Shown piece after piece: positions 1-9,093 of a DNA stretch of 54,726 nucleotides. The position numbers and the translations under genes were made by a program. This DNA is from CAYJPA01 sp964371945. Lineage in GTDB: Bacteria; Chloroflexota; Chloroflexia; Thermomicrobiales; UBA6265. A model generated the notes under the pieces. That model ran no database searches and was not told the origin of the DNA. It was given only the letters and a program-made list of their open reading frames with translations. Within the stretch, counting starts at the first letter, position 1, and each line of letters opens with the position of its first letter. Where the stretch lies: contig CAYJPA010000032.1 in NCBI GenBank assembly GCA_964371945.1, positions 1-54,726 of the forward strand, given 5' to 3'.

Positions 1-915
1 CACCTCGAGGCTCCGCGATCGCTGGCTGATCCCGAGGATCGCCATGTGATCGCCAAGATCGGTCACGCGGTCTCTGACGATCTCGTGCACTGGCAGCGCC
101 TCGGTACTGCGTTCGAGCCTGGAACGCCCGGCACGTGGGACGACCGCGCCATCTGGACCGGTTCCATCATCGAGCACGCCGGTCTCTACTACTTCTTCTA
201 CACTGCATTGAGCCACAACGACCGTGGGCTTGTGCAGCGCATCGGCTTGGCGACATCGAGCGACCTCTCGCATTGGCATCGGGAGTCGCAGAATCCGGTT
301 CTCACCGCGGACTCGCGCTGGTACGAAACCGCGGAGATGAATCCCAACGGCGACGAAGCGTGGCGGGATCCGTTCGTGATCTTCAACGAAGACCAGCAGA
401 ACTGGTTGATGCTCTTCTGTGCTCGCGCCAACCAGGGTCCCACGGATGAACGAGGGGTCGTCGGCTGTGCGCGTTCCGACGATCTGTTGCATTGGGAAGC
501 GATGCCGCCCATCGTCAGTCCGGGTGAGTTCGGACAACTCGAGGTGCCGCAGGTCGTGAAACCTGAATACCACTGGTATCTCATCTTCTGCACCGGCGAG
601 CACTCGGCCAAACGACTCACGCGCACTGGACCGGGCGGTAACTGGCACGGCACGCACTATCTCGTGGCCGAGAAGCTGAGCGGCCCCTACCGCATGTCGG
701 ACGATGGACCGCTCGTCGGTGATCCGGATCACGACTATTACGCCGGCCGCATCGAGACCTCGCTCACGGGCAAAGCTCTTTTCATGGGCTTCCGCCGCTT
801 CGACGAGAATCGGCGATTTGTCGGCGGTCTCTCCAATCCCGCTCCGGTTCACATCGCCGAGAACAGAGCGCTAAGCGTCGATCTCGACCAGCTCTGGAGC
901 GACGGCGAACCGTAG
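1..915 (+). CDS. GH32-like glycoside hydrolase, 5' truncated by window edge
   Basis: The reading frame is open from the first base, so the GTG at position 46 is probably internal and the true start lies outside the window. About 304 residues are visible. The pattern fits a five-bladed beta-propeller of clan GH-J (GH32/GH68, fructan- or sucrose-acting): repeated aromatic blade motifs (SDDLVHW, SSDLSHW, SDDLLHW), a WRDP motif near residue 121 (the transition-state stabiliser motif) and LEVPQV near residue 181, which matches the E(C)P acid/base region with Val for Cys. The N-terminal nucleophile motif (usually NDPNG) would lie upstream and cannot be checked. No signal peptide can be judged. Substrate is unknown; a GH43- or GH130-like propeller is the alternative. 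The gene stands alone, followed by a long non-coding stretch. Confidence 0.75.
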   Translation, partial: HLEAPRSLADPEDRHVIAKIGHAVSDDLVHWQRLGTAFEPGTPGTWDDRAIWTGSIIEHAGLYYFFYTALSHNDRGLVQRIGLATSSDLSHWHRESQNPVLTADSRWYETAEMNPNGDEAWRDPFVIFNEDQQNWLMLFCARANQGPTDERGVVGCARSDDLLHWEAMPPIVSPGEFGQLEVPQVVKPEYHWYLIFCTGEHSAKRLTRTGPGGNWHGTHYLVAEKLSGPYRMSDDGPLVGDPDHDYYAGRIETSLTGKALFMGFRRFDENRRFVGGLSNPAPVHIAENRALSVDLDQLWSDGEP

Positions 916-1463
916 ACGCCCAGATTTCACCTCCCGGTGCCCATGGCGATGAACCTGAGCCAGGGAACGCCGGAGCCTGCGCCGCGCGACCTGCAACGTC
1001 CGCATCCGGGTCCGGACTTCTGAACCTTGATGCGGCTGATGCATTTCAACGGCGTTCAAATGAGTTGCGATGAAGATCGAGTTACATGAACAGCCCTGGA
1101 GGGGACGGGTACCCTCTGGGTGCGGCGTAGCTCTGGACTTTGAGTCCGGAGCGATGCGAACCAACCAGTTTTCGACTGGAAGACACAATTCACTTCGCAC
1201 GATCAAATGATTAGCGTTTCCGCATCTCCTCTACCCCCTGCAGCGAACGCGTCATTTCACGCCTGGTCGATCCAAAAAGTGTTGCATTTTGTGACATTTT
1301 GTTGCATCCCGAGCGGTCGCCTCGTTTCTTCTGCCAGTTCCCTTGCGGTTCCGCCGCACCGGCTCATCGGTGCCGATCAATTGAGAGCGCGTCCAGGCGC
1401 CGGGCGGAGATATACTCCCTTGTCGAATCCAAGCATGCGCGAGCACCCGGAGGGTGAATCACG
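916..1463. other. Non-coding stretch between GH32-like gene and dehydrogenase
   Basis: No convincing coding frame on either strand. It holds an 8-bp-stem hairpin at 1131-1151 whose loop resembles a tRNA-Gln anticodon arm (no matching D-arm, T-arm or acceptor seen), three tandem decamers at 1281-1310, and a TATACT at 1411-1416 that could be the -10 box of the downstream dehydrogenase gene, although no good -35 box lies at 16-18 bp. Confidence 0.6.
1281..1310. repeat. Three tandem 10-bp repeats (GTTGCATTTT-like)
   Basis: Three direct decamers in a row: GTTGCATTTT, GTGACATTTT, GTTGCATCCC. The 10-bp period places each unit on the same face of the helix, as in arrays of activator or repressor sites. 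They lie about 100 bp upstream of the TATACT box before the dehydrogenase gene. A regulatory role is inference only. Confidence 0.4.
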
Positions 1464-2741
1464 ATGGCGAACGAAACCGCGTTTACGATGGATACCTCGT
1501 CGATCAAATTCGGTCCCGGCGTCACCCGCGAGGTCGGCTCCGACATCGCGGCACAGGGCGCCAAACGCGTCATGGTCGTCACGGACCCTCGCTTGGCGTC
1601 GAGCGAAGCGGTCGACATCGCTATGAAATCGATCAAGGCCGAGGGGCTTGATGCGGTCCTCTACGATCGCGTCCAAGTCGAGCCGACCGACGACTCGTTT
1701 CGAGATGCGATCGGGTTCGCGACCGCGGGCGATTTTGACGGCTACGTCGCGGTCGGTGGAGGGTCTGTGATCGACACCGCCAAGGCCGCGAATCTCTATG
1801 CGACGTACCCAGCCGATCTGCTCGCCTACGTCAATGCGCCGATCGGCGAGGCGCGTCCGGTCCCGGGCCGGCTCAGACCGCTGATCGCCGTGCCCACGAC
1901 CGCCGGTACCGGCTCGGAAACGACCGGCGTCGCGATCTTCGATCTCAAGGCGATTCATGCCAAAACGGGCATCGCGCACCGCGCTCTGCGGCCGGTGCTG
2001 GGCATCATCGATCCCAACAACACGCGCACGATGCCGCGCATGGTGGCGGCATGCTCAGCGCTCGACGTCCTCAGCCACGCGATCGAGTCCTACACCGCGC
2101 TGCCTTACTCGGATCGGCCGGCGGCGGATTCTCCGAAGATGCGCCCCGCCTATCAGGGCGCGAACCCGATCAGCGATATCTGGGCCGGGCGAGCGCTCGA
2201 GATGATGGCGCAAAACATCGAAGCCGCGCTCAACGATCCCGACAACGACGAGGCGCGCGGTCAAATGATGCTCGCCGCGGCGTTCGCCGGGATCGGTTTC
2301 GGAAACGCCGGAGTGCATCTTCCGCACGGAATGTCGTATCCCGTGGCCGGATTGGTTCGCGGTTACATGCCTGAGGGATATCCGGGCGATCACGCGATGG
2401 TTCCGCACGGCATGTCGGTGATCCTGAATGCCCCTGCCGTTTTTCGTTTCACGGCCCCGGCCAATCCGTGGCGCCACCTCGAAGCCGCCCGCTTCCTCGG
2501 CGCGGATATCTCAAACGCCGCGCTCGAAGATGCCGGCGACGTGCTCTCCGATCAGATCGTGAAAATCATGAAAATGACCGGCATGCCGAACGGACTCGCG
2601 GCGGTCGGCTTCACCGGGGCCGATGTCGACGATCTAGTCAAAGGTACGATCCCGCAGCATCGCGTCACGAAGCTGTCGCCGCGTCCGGCAAGCGAGGCCG
2701 ATCTGAAGCAGCTTTTCCGGGATTCAATGACTTGCTGGTAA
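1464..2741 (+). CDS. Iron-containing alcohol dehydrogenase, hydroxyacid-oxoacid transhydrogenase type
   Basis: A 425-residue group III (Fe-dependent) alcohol dehydrogenase. The N-terminal part holds the GGGSVIDTAKAAN nucleotide-binding motif (about residues 96-108) and PTTAGTGSE (about 144-152). The metal ligands are visible as Asp and His in SALDVLSHAIES (about 198-209) and His in two HGM motifs (about 291 and 315). The insertion between the SHAIES helix and the first HGM and the overall length fit the ADHFE1/HOT family, which transfers hydride between 4-hydroxybutyrate and 2-oxoglutarate; that substrate assignment comes from the family, not from anything seen here. The ATG is preceded by GGAGGG at good spacing. 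The cyclase-like gene starts 66 bp downstream on the same strand, so the two may be co-transcribed. Cytoplasmic. Confidence 0.88.
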   Translation: MANETAFTMDTSSIKFGPGVTREVGSDIAAQGAKRVMVVTDPRLASSEAVDIAMKSIKAEGLDAVLYDRVQVEPTDDSFRDAIGFATAGDFDGYVAVGGGSVIDTAKAANLYATYPADLLAYVNAPIGEARPVPGRLRPLIAVPTTAGTGSETTGVAIFDLKAIHAKTGIAHRALRPVLGIIDPNNTRTMPRMVAACSALDVLSHAIESYTALPYSDRPAADSPKMRPAYQGANPISDIWAGRALEMMAQNIEAALNDPDNDEARGQMMLAAAFAGIGFGNAGVHLPHGMSYPVAGLVRGYMPEGYPGDHAMVPHGMSVILNAPAVFRFTAPANPWRHLEAARFLGADISNAALEDAGDVLSDQIVKIMKMTGMPNGLAAVGFTGADVDDLVKGTIPQHRVTKLSPRPASEADLKQLFRDSMTCW

Positions 2742-2807
2742 TCCGAATGTCAGACTCTCGTCTGAAGCTGTGCAACGCGGACGTGAATACCAAGGGAGGG
2801 CAACGAA

Positions 2808-3473
2808 ATGGCCGCGCGCTACGTTGATGTGACAGGCACGTTGGCTCCGGGCATGTGGTCGTACCGTCCTTCGGTCGCCGATGTTCCTGAGTTCAAACAG
2901 TGGCGTTTCGCGGAGGTGTCCGAACGTGGCTGGGAAGCCGACGCCTTCACCATGGCGACACTAACCGGCACTTACCTCGAAACGTCCAAGCATCTTTACG
3001 CGGACCACATGAGCATCGACGAGCTCCCGGTCAATCGTTGCTTCGTACCCGCGACGATCGCTCGCATTCCGAAAGGCGAGCGAGAGCACATCACCGCCGC
3101 GGAGCTCGAGCGCACTGCGCATGGTCTGGAGCCCGGGGATGCTCTGGTCGTCGCCACCGGCTGGTCGAGTCGCTGGTGGGAGAGCGGCGAGACCTTCGTG
3201 ATGAACAGCCCGCACTTCGACCTAGAAGCAATGCAGTGGATCGTTGACCACAAGATCTCGATACTCGCCGGTGACATCCCCTGTTTCGACGACCCGCATG
3301 CCGAAGGTGCGCAAGGCGTGAACACCCTGCTCTTCAGTATCGGCGCGCTTATTCTGGCTCCGCTGGTTGGACTCGATCAGATCACCAAGGATCGCGTTCG
3401 TCTGACCGCGCTTCCCATCAAACTCAAGGGCGCGTGCGGTGCATCGTGCCGCGCGATCATCACCGAAGAATAG
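2808..3473 (+). CDS. Cyclase / kynurenine formamidase-like protein with altered metal motif
   Basis: A 221-residue protein of the cyclase family (PF04199; relatives include kynurenine formamidase and isatin hydrolase). The fold signature is kept (DVTGTLAPGMW at the start, a central LEPGDALVVATGW strand, IPCFDDPH near the middle). The usual metal-binding motif HxGTHxDxPxH is replaced by TLTGTYLETSKH around residues 46-57: the first His and the His and Asp of GTHxD are lost and only the last His remains. Either the metal site is rebuilt differently or the activity is changed. A strong GGGAGG site precedes the ATG. It lies just downstream of the iron-dependent dehydrogenase, suggesting a shared pathway of unknown substrate. 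Length is normal for the family. Confidence 0.7.
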   Translation: MAARYVDVTGTLAPGMWSYRPSVADVPEFKQWRFAEVSERGWEADAFTMATLTGTYLETSKHLYADHMSIDELPVNRCFVPATIARIPKGEREHITAAELERTAHGLEPGDALVVATGWSSRWWESGETFVMNSPHFDLEAMQWIVDHKISILAGDIPCFDDPHAEGAQGVNTLLFSIGALILAPLVGLDQITKDRVRLTALPIKLKGACGASCRAIITEE

Positions 3474-3610
3474 ACTGTTCGCGTCAGCCTTCTCAGCGGA
3501 TTGCGGATACACGGGCTATTCCGCGGGGACCACTCATCGGCTAAAGTTGTGTTCCTTACAAATGTTCGATGCGCGGTGCGGTCATCGAGTGGCCGGTGTT
3601 GAGGCGTCTT

Positions 3611-5821
3611 ATGGGCGGAACAGCCGATCAGCAAGAATCGGGCGACCCGCCGGGTCAGCGGCTCACTGATGATTCATTCGCGCGGGTGTTCGACCTCAGC
3701 CCACTGATCCTCACGGTCACGGATCTCGAAACCGGCAGGTTCGTCGAGGTCAACGATGCGTTCGTCCGAGCGACGGGCTTCGCGCGCGACGAAGCGATCG
3801 GCCGCACCCCGATCGATCTGAATCTGTGGATCACTCCTGAACAGCGATTCCGCGGGCTTGCCGAAATACGCGCGGGCAACGTCATTCGCGGCCAGGAAGT
3901 GCAGCTTCGGATCAAGGATGGGTCGATCATCCATGTCCTCCTATCGGGTGCAAAGATCGAGTTCGAGGGACGGCCAAGCGCGCTCTCGGCATTGACAGAT
4001 GTCACGGACCGCAAGCGCGCCGAGAATCTGCTCGCTCGTTACAAACTCCTGGCTCAAAACTCTCGCGACATCGTGATCTTCTTTCGCCCGGACGGCTCGA
4101 TTGCGGAGGCGAACAAAGCGGCTTCGGATATCTACGGCTACACGCAAGACGAACTGCTTCAACTGAACGTAGCGGATCTGCGCGACCCCGAAACGTTGCA
4201 CAACCTTTCCGATCAGTTTCGACAGGCCCTGGAACAGGGGATCAGATTCGAGACGCGGCATCGGAAACGAGACGGTTCGACATTTCCGGTGGAAGTCGTT
4301 TCTCAGTCCGCCGAGCTGGGCGGCGAGCGACTCGTCCTCAGTATTGTGCGGGATGTCAGTGCCAGGGTCGAATCCGAAATGGCGCTCCGCCGGAGCGAAG
4401 AACGCCTTCGACTTGCGCTCGATGCGGCCGGTATGAGCACCTGGGAGCTCGATCTCGCCACTGGTGTGCGCAGAGCTGGTGGTTACGACAAGCAATTGCT
4501 CGGCGCCGATCCCGACACCTACGAGGGGATCCTCGCGCTCATTCATCCTGACGACCGAGAGCGCGTCCGAGCGGCGGTAGAAACTGCCGTCGAGCATGGC
4601 GGCGATTACGCGGAAGAGATTCGCTTTCTACACCCGTGCGGCGATATTCGTTGGATTGCCGCCCGCGGTCGTGCGGTCGACCGTGGTGAGGGCCGCTCGC
4701 GCACGTTGGCTGGCGTTTCATTCGATGTCACCGAGCGCAAGGGCATCGAAACGAGACTCCGCGCCAGTGAGCTGCACTTTCGTGCCCTCGCCGAGGCAAT
4801 GCCGCAACTCGTATGGTCCTGCGCTCCTGACGGACGCTGCGACTACCTGAGCCGCCAATGGGTTGAATACACCGGGATTCCTGAAGCACCCCAGCTCGGT
4901 CGCGGTTGGATGGAGGCAGTTCACCCTGACGATCGTGAACAGCTATCGCGCGCATGGCGAATCGCCGTCGAGGAAACCGGACAGTTCGAGACCGAGTTTC
5001 GCATCCGGCGGCACGACGGTGTCTACCGCTGGTTCATGACCCGTGCCTCACCCGTTCGCGACGAGGACGGAGCGATCGTCAAGTGGTACGGCTCCAACAC
5101 GGACATTGACGATATCAAGCAAGCGGAGGAGCGCCGTCGAGAGCAGATCGATACCCTTGCGCACGATCTTCAGAATCCGCTCGCCGCAATCAAAGCGCAA
5201 TCGCAGGTACTGCAGCGCCGCATCGCGCGTGGAGATCCGATCGATCCCAAAACACTCGAATCATTGACCGAGACGGCGTCCAACATGGCCGGGCTGATCG
5301 ACGAAATGAGCGATGCCTCCGCGCTCGCGGCCGGGCGAACGCTGCAGCTCTATCGAGGCAGCGTCGATATCGTGGACTTAGTCGACCGCTGCGTCTCGTT
5401 TTACGCGGGCACAAGCTCGCTCCATTCGATTCGGGTCGAACGAACAGCGGATCGCATCGTCGGTCAGTGGGATCGCGGCAGGTTGGGGCGGGTCTTCAGC
5501 AACCTACTTTCGAACGCGATCAAGTACAGCCCCGGCGGCGGCGAGATTCGCATCAGTATCGATCGCCTGACAGATGAGCCAAGGTACTGGGTGGTCGTTT
5601 CAATCGCCGATCCGGGGATCGGGATTCCCGGCGCGGACCACGCGCGAGTCTTTGAACGTCGTCGACGCGGACGCAATGTCGGACGCATTCAGGGGAACGG
5701 CCTCGGCCTGGCAGGCGCGGCGGAAGTTGTCCGGCTCCATGGCGGCGAGATCAAGGTCGTCAGCGAAGAAGGGCACGGCAGTACATTCGTGGTAAGGCTC
5801 CCACTCACCGTCGATCAATAA
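3611..5821 (+). CDS. Soluble multi-PAS sensor histidine kinase
   Basis: About 736 residues from the ATG at 3611, which has a GAGG 6 bp upstream; an in-frame ATG at 3569 lacks a ribosome binding site. Four PAS or PAS-PAC modules follow one another (roughly residues 15-135, 140-260, 265-380, 390-505), with PAC-like motifs such as DVTERK and DIDDIKQAEERR at module ends. The HisKA H-box is DTLAHDLQNPLAAIKAQ, phospho-acceptor His518. The HATPase domain shows N-box NLLSNAIKYS (about 630), G1 box DPGIGIPG (about 667) and G2 box GNGLGLAG (about 695). No membrane segment is seen, so it is probably cytosolic and senses an internal signal, redox state or light. There is no receiver gene beside it. The receiver-only regulator at 53.8 kb is not obviously linked. 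Confidence 0.9.
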   Translation: MGGTADQQESGDPPGQRLTDDSFARVFDLSPLILTVTDLETGRFVEVNDAFVRATGFARDEAIGRTPIDLNLWITPEQRFRGLAEIRAGNVIRGQEVQLRIKDGSIIHVLLSGAKIEFEGRPSALSALTDVTDRKRAENLLARYKLLAQNSRDIVIFFRPDGSIAEANKAASDIYGYTQDELLQLNVADLRDPETLHNLSDQFRQALEQGIRFETRHRKRDGSTFPVEVVSQSAELGGERLVLSIVRDVSARVESEMALRRSEERLRLALDAAGMSTWELDLATGVRRAGGYDKQLLGADPDTYEGILALIHPDDRERVRAAVETAVEHGGDYAEEIRFLHPCGDIRWIAARGRAVDRGEGRSRTLAGVSFDVTERKGIETRLRASELHFRALAEAMPQLVWSCAPDGRCDYLSRQWVEYTGIPEAPQLGRGWMEAVHPDDREQLSRAWRIAVEETGQFETEFRIRRHDGVYRWFMTRASPVRDEDGAIVKWYGSNTDIDDIKQAEERRREQIDTLAHDLQNPLAAIKAQSQVLQRRIARGDPIDPKTLESLTETASNMAGLIDEMSDASALAAGRTLQLYRGSVDIVDLVDRCVSFYAGTSSLHSIRVERTADRIVGQWDRGRLGRVFSNLLSNAIKYSPGGGEIRISIDRLTDEPRYWVVVSIADPGIGIPGADHARVFERRRRGRNVGRIQGNGLGLAGAAEVVRLHGGEIKVVSEEGHGSTFVVRLPLTVDQ

Positions 5822-5887
5822 ATGCACTCGAATCGTGCGATCATGTCGCCTCGTGTACCAGCAGACCTCAAACACCGGAGCGTTGAA

Positions 5888-6982
5888 ATGAGCACCACGC
5901 GGGATTGGCAACGAGACGACACGGTTGTTCTCTATCGAGTGCCGACGGAACCTCCCTACAGCGATGCCGCATATGAGCAGGCATCAATCGACACGATGAA
6001 TGCGCTCGACGTTCACATCGAGCAAACCAAAGTCACGCTCAAACCGAACGTGGTTCACGGCCTCGCCCCGGATTCCGGGATCACTGTTCATCCCGCGTTC
6101 CTGCGCGGCGTGATTCGCCACCTGGTGGATCGCGGTTTCGATCCAACCGCGCTCACGGTCACCGAGGGCGGCGGCGGCGAAGCCTCGCGCGATATGGCCG
6201 AGCACTACGCGGCTGTCGGTTATGACAAGCTCGCGGCCGAAACCGGTGTCAATCTCGTCGACCTCAATGCCGACGATTTCGTTCGGGTCGATATCCCCGA
6301 GGGCCGAGTTTTCAAGCAAATGCCGATCGGCCGCACGGTTTGGAATCCTGAAGCGTTCTTTCTCAACATCCCAAAAATGAGGACCCACAATCTGGCGATA
6401 ACGACCATCGCGATCAAAGCGCTGCAGGGAATCGTGGTGCCGATCGAAGAGCGTCATATGTGCACCCTCTTTCCACGATTCGACGGCGACCGCGGTGGTG
6501 ACGGACTTGAGAACCACGTGCTCGACACACACGAGCGGTGGGCGCACAAGATTTGCGACATCTCTCTGGCGCGAAAACCGGATCTGAATCTGGTCGATGC
6601 CGTGGTGTCTCGCGACGGCACCGGCTTCCGGCAGGGCAAGAACCGGCCGATGGGATTCGTGCTTGCCGGGATCAACCAGGCATCAGTGGACACTGTCGGA
6701 ACGACACTGATGGGCTTCGATCCCACGACATTGACCTACCTGCGGGTCGCGGGCGAGCGCGGTATGGGCCCGACCAGGATGACCGATATCCGCGTGCTCG
6801 AGATCCACAGCGGCAAACTAGTGGAGCGAAATGGCGTTCATGACCTAATTGCCGATCCTCCGTTCCGGGTCACGCTCTCGGCGAGCATGCACTACCCGAC
6901 CTTCGAGCCAGTTGATTACGCGCCGGCCGAACTGGAGACGGTGCACGCTGAGGAAAGCTTCGGCTCGAGCGCTGCTTCATAG
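5888..6982 (+). CDS. DUF362 domain-containing protein
   Basis: A 364-residue protein of the DUF362 family, recognised by KVTLKPNVV near the start, the VTEGGGGEASRDMAEHYAAVGY stretch (given here only in part as EGGGGEASRD), PKMRTHNLAITTIAIK in the middle and DAVVSRDGTGF. The start at 5888 is chosen because CCGGAGCG lies 8 bp upstream; the frame stays open to 5822 directly after the kinase stop but with no ribosome binding site. No CxxCxxC ferredoxin motif is present, unlike some DUF362 proteins, and no signal peptide. Function is unknown; family members are linked to iron-sulfur biology or uncharacterised redox steps. The last 67 bp overlap the convergent murI gene. Confidence 0.8.
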   Translation: MSTTRDWQRDDTVVLYRVPTEPPYSDAAYEQASIDTMNALDVHIEQTKVTLKPNVVHGLAPDSGITVHPAFLRGVIRHLVDRGFDPTALTVTEGGGGEASRDMAEHYAAVGYDKLAAETGVNLVDLNADDFVRVDIPEGRVFKQMPIGRTVWNPEAFFLNIPKMRTHNLAITTIAIKALQGIVVPIEERHMCTLFPRFDGDRGGDGLENHVLDTHERWAHKICDISLARKPDLNLVDAVVSRDGTGFRQGKNRPMGFVLAGINQASVDTVGTTLMGFDPTTLTYLRVAGERGMGPTRMTDIRVLEIHSGKLVERNGVHDLIADPPFRVTLSASMHYPTFEPVDYAPAELETVHAEESFGSSAAS

Positions 6983-7803
6983 CGAAACTGGTGATCCAAG
7001 TAATGAGGAAGATCAAGGTAGGACGTCGGAACACGCCTGCCAAGTAGCCGTTGCGCTATTTCGGCGACGTGTTCGACGTCACCTGTGGTCACGAGCTCGA
7101 TTCCGCCGTTCGAATCCTCGCCGGCTGCGATTCCTGCGGATTCGATCAGATCCCGCGCGCGCCGGGCAATCGCCGCTCCGGAGTCGACCAGGGTGATCGA
7201 CTCCCCGCCGATCGCCTGAATCGCCTGTGTCAAAAATGGGTAGTGGGTGCAACCGAGCACAATTGTGTCGACCCCGCGTTCGATCAGCGGCTGCATGTAC
7301 GTCCGGAGTTGTCGGTCCGCTTCCTCTCCCCTGGTGAGACCGTCTTCGACGAGCTCAACCAGCCCGGGTGCCGGCTCAATGTGAACCGTAACCGAGGTAC
7401 CATATCGGGTGATCAGGTTTCGCAAACGATCGCTGACTGCCGTCAGTGAGGTAGTGAGGACGCCGATTCGACCGTTGGCGCTCAGTGCAACCGCGGGCTT
7501 GACGGCAGGCTCCAGGCCGATAATCGGGATTTGAAATCGCTCGCGCAACGCTTCAAGCGAGACGGCGGTCGCGGTGTTGCAGGCGATGATCAGCAGCTTG
7601 GCCCCCCGCTCGATCAGTGCGCTGGCGATCAGATGAGAACGCCACTGAATCTCTTCCGGTGTGCGAGTCCCATACGGACAGAACCGACTGTCGGCCGCAT
7701 AGAGCAGGCGCTCCCAAGGCAACAAGGCTTGAACTTCGAGCGCGACGGTGAGACCGCCAAGACCTGAGTCGAAGATACCGATGGGTAAAGACTGTACGTT
7801 CAT
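6916..7803 (-). CDS. murI: Glutamate racemase
   Basis: A 295-residue racemase converting L- to D-glutamate for peptidoglycan synthesis, in the cytoplasm. The first catalytic half shows IGIFDSGLGG (Asp12, Ser13) and ACNTAT with Cys75; the second shows LGCTHYP with Cys185. The fold is complete near residue 265, and the last ~25 residues form a tail that overlaps the convergent DUF362 gene by 67 bp, so the tail may be neutral read-on or may indicate a late stop. It lies alone on the minus strand. Other peptidoglycan genes (uppP, a lytic transglycosylase, VanW) occur elsewhere in the window. Confidence 0.95.
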   Translation of the reverse strand: MNVQSLPIGIFDSGLGGLTVALEVQALLPWERLLYAADSRFCPYGTRTPEEIQWRSHLIASALIERGAKLLIIACNTATAVSLEALRERFQIPIIGLEPAVKPAVALSANGRIGVLTTSLTAVSDRLRNLITRYGTSVTVHIEPAPGLVELVEDGLTRGEEADRQLRTYMQPLIERGVDTIVLGCTHYPFLTQAIQAIGGESITLVDSGAAIARRARDLIESAGIAAGEDSNGGIELVTTGDVEHVAEIAQRLLGRRVPTSYLDLPHYLDHQFRYEAALEPKLSSACTVSSSAGA

Positions 7804-7996
7804 ACCGTGAGGCTACTAGAACCCACGCGGATCGTCCAACGGAATCCGGCAGATCCGGTAGGGTATTGCTCGGTTACGTTCAATTATCTCGGCGACATCC
7901 TTCAAAGGTTCGAAATCGAGACAATTCGAGCGAATTTTCCCGCCACTGAGCTCTGACTTGTGCCCGGTTGCGCCAATGTTTCAGTCACTCGGTCAA

Positions 7997-8959
7997 CTAC
8001 CGGATCGAGGCGACCGAGTGCACGTCCGCGAAGTACGCAATGGTCCGCGTGAGACCATCGTTCAGATCGACTTTAGGCGACCATCCCAGTAACCGCTGAG
8101 CCTTGCTGATGTCTGGTTTGCGGCGCGTCGGATCGTCGAGGGGCAGCGGCTTGAACAAAATCTCGGAATTGCTCGCAGCGATCCTGACGACCGTGCGCGC
8201 GAAGTCGCCGATCGTAATCTCCGCCGGATTACCAAGATTGATCACTTCGCCGGCGATTCCGTCCGTACGCATGAGTGCCAACAGGCCGTTCACGGTATCG
8301 TTCACAAAGCAGAACGAGCGGGTTTGGAGTCCGCTGCCATAGATGGAAATCGCCTTCCCCTGAATCGCCTGCATGCAAAAATTTGGCACAACTCGCCCGT
8401 CTTCTGGATCTGAGCGGGGACCGTAGGTGTTGAAGATGCGCGCGATTCGAGCATCGACCCCATGCTGGCGGTGATACTCCGTGATCAGGCTCTCGCCGAA
8501 TCGTTTGCTCTCGTCGTAGCACGAACGAGGACCGATCGGATTCACATTTCCCCAATAGGTTTCGACCTGAGGATGCACGAGCGGATCGCCGTAAATCTCC
8601 GAGGTGGATGAGTAAACGAATCGGGCTCCATCGCGGCGCGCCAGATCGAGCACATTCTTGGTGCCAAACGCGTTGACGAGTTGAGTTTCAATCGGATATT
8701 TCGCGTAACCGACCGGGCTTGCCGGACTCGCGAGGTGAAAAATCCGGTCGAACGGTCGCTGCAGCGTTGTGTCCGTAAGCGGCAGAACCACATCGAGCTC
8801 GAGGACCGCCAGTCGATCATGGCTCGCGAGGTGAGCCAAATTGACCCTACGCCCAGTCAGGTAGTTATCGATGACGACGACTTCGTCGCCGCCGTCAAGG
8901 AGCCGGTCGACGAGGTGACTTCCAATGAAACCGGAACCGCCCGTTACAAGTGTACGCAT
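7997..8959 (-). CDS. NAD-dependent epimerase, UDP-glucuronate decarboxylase-like
   Basis: A 320-residue extended short-chain dehydrogenase. From the ATG at 8959 the nucleotide-binding motif TGGSGFIGSH lies at residues 6-15 and the active site YDESK at 148-152 (Tyr148, Lys152), with SSTSEIYG before it. The motifs GNVNPIGPRSCYDESKR, RIFNTYGPR and PNFCMQAIQGK match UDP-xylose synthase (UDP-glucuronate decarboxylase), giving nucleotide sugars for surface polysaccharides. The frame stays open 18 codons upstream (to 9013), but a start there would add a basic, non-homologous stretch. Upstream of the ATG is GGGA at a usable distance. No glycosyltransferases flank it. A closely related dTDP-glucose dehydratase role is less likely. 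Confidence 0.88.
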   Translation of the reverse strand: MRTLVTGGSGFIGSHLVDRLLDGGDEVVVIDNYLTGRRVNLAHLASHDRLAVLELDVVLPLTDTTLQRPFDRIFHLASPASPVGYAKYPIETQLVNAFGTKNVLDLARRDGARFVYSSTSEIYGDPLVHPQVETYWGNVNPIGPRSCYDESKRFGESLITEYHRQHGVDARIARIFNTYGPRSDPEDGRVVPNFCMQAIQGKAISIYGSGLQTRSFCFVNDTVNGLLALMRTDGIAGEVINLGNPAEITIGDFARTVVRIAASNSEILFKPLPLDDPTRRKPDISKAQRLLGWSPKVDLNDGLTRTIAYFADVHSVASIR

Positions 8960-9093
8960 GTCACATCCCAGGGTAGGTTCGATCTTGCTTCGACGCCATC
9001 GTCGGGCCGCCAACCAACATCTCTTGCACCGAATGGTAACGCAAGAGATTTTGCTGTTATCGCAATGGACGCGGGAGTGATGGGGATTTGGGA

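Noticed and set aside
1118..1170. tRNA-Gln-like element (anticodon-arm CTGGA-CTTTGAG-TCCGG with UUG in the right place)
   Set aside because: The anticodon arm fits, but there is no D-arm, the downstream stem-loop does not give a 7-nt T-loop with TTCRA, and no acceptor stem pairs. More likely a simple hairpin, or at most a decayed remnant.
9019..9049. Hairpin with 9-bp stem (ATCTCTTGC) between the unknown gene and the epimerase as a terminator
   Set aside because: The T-run lies on the plus-strand side, whereas both neighbours are transcribed from the minus strand, so it does not act as a clear terminator for them.
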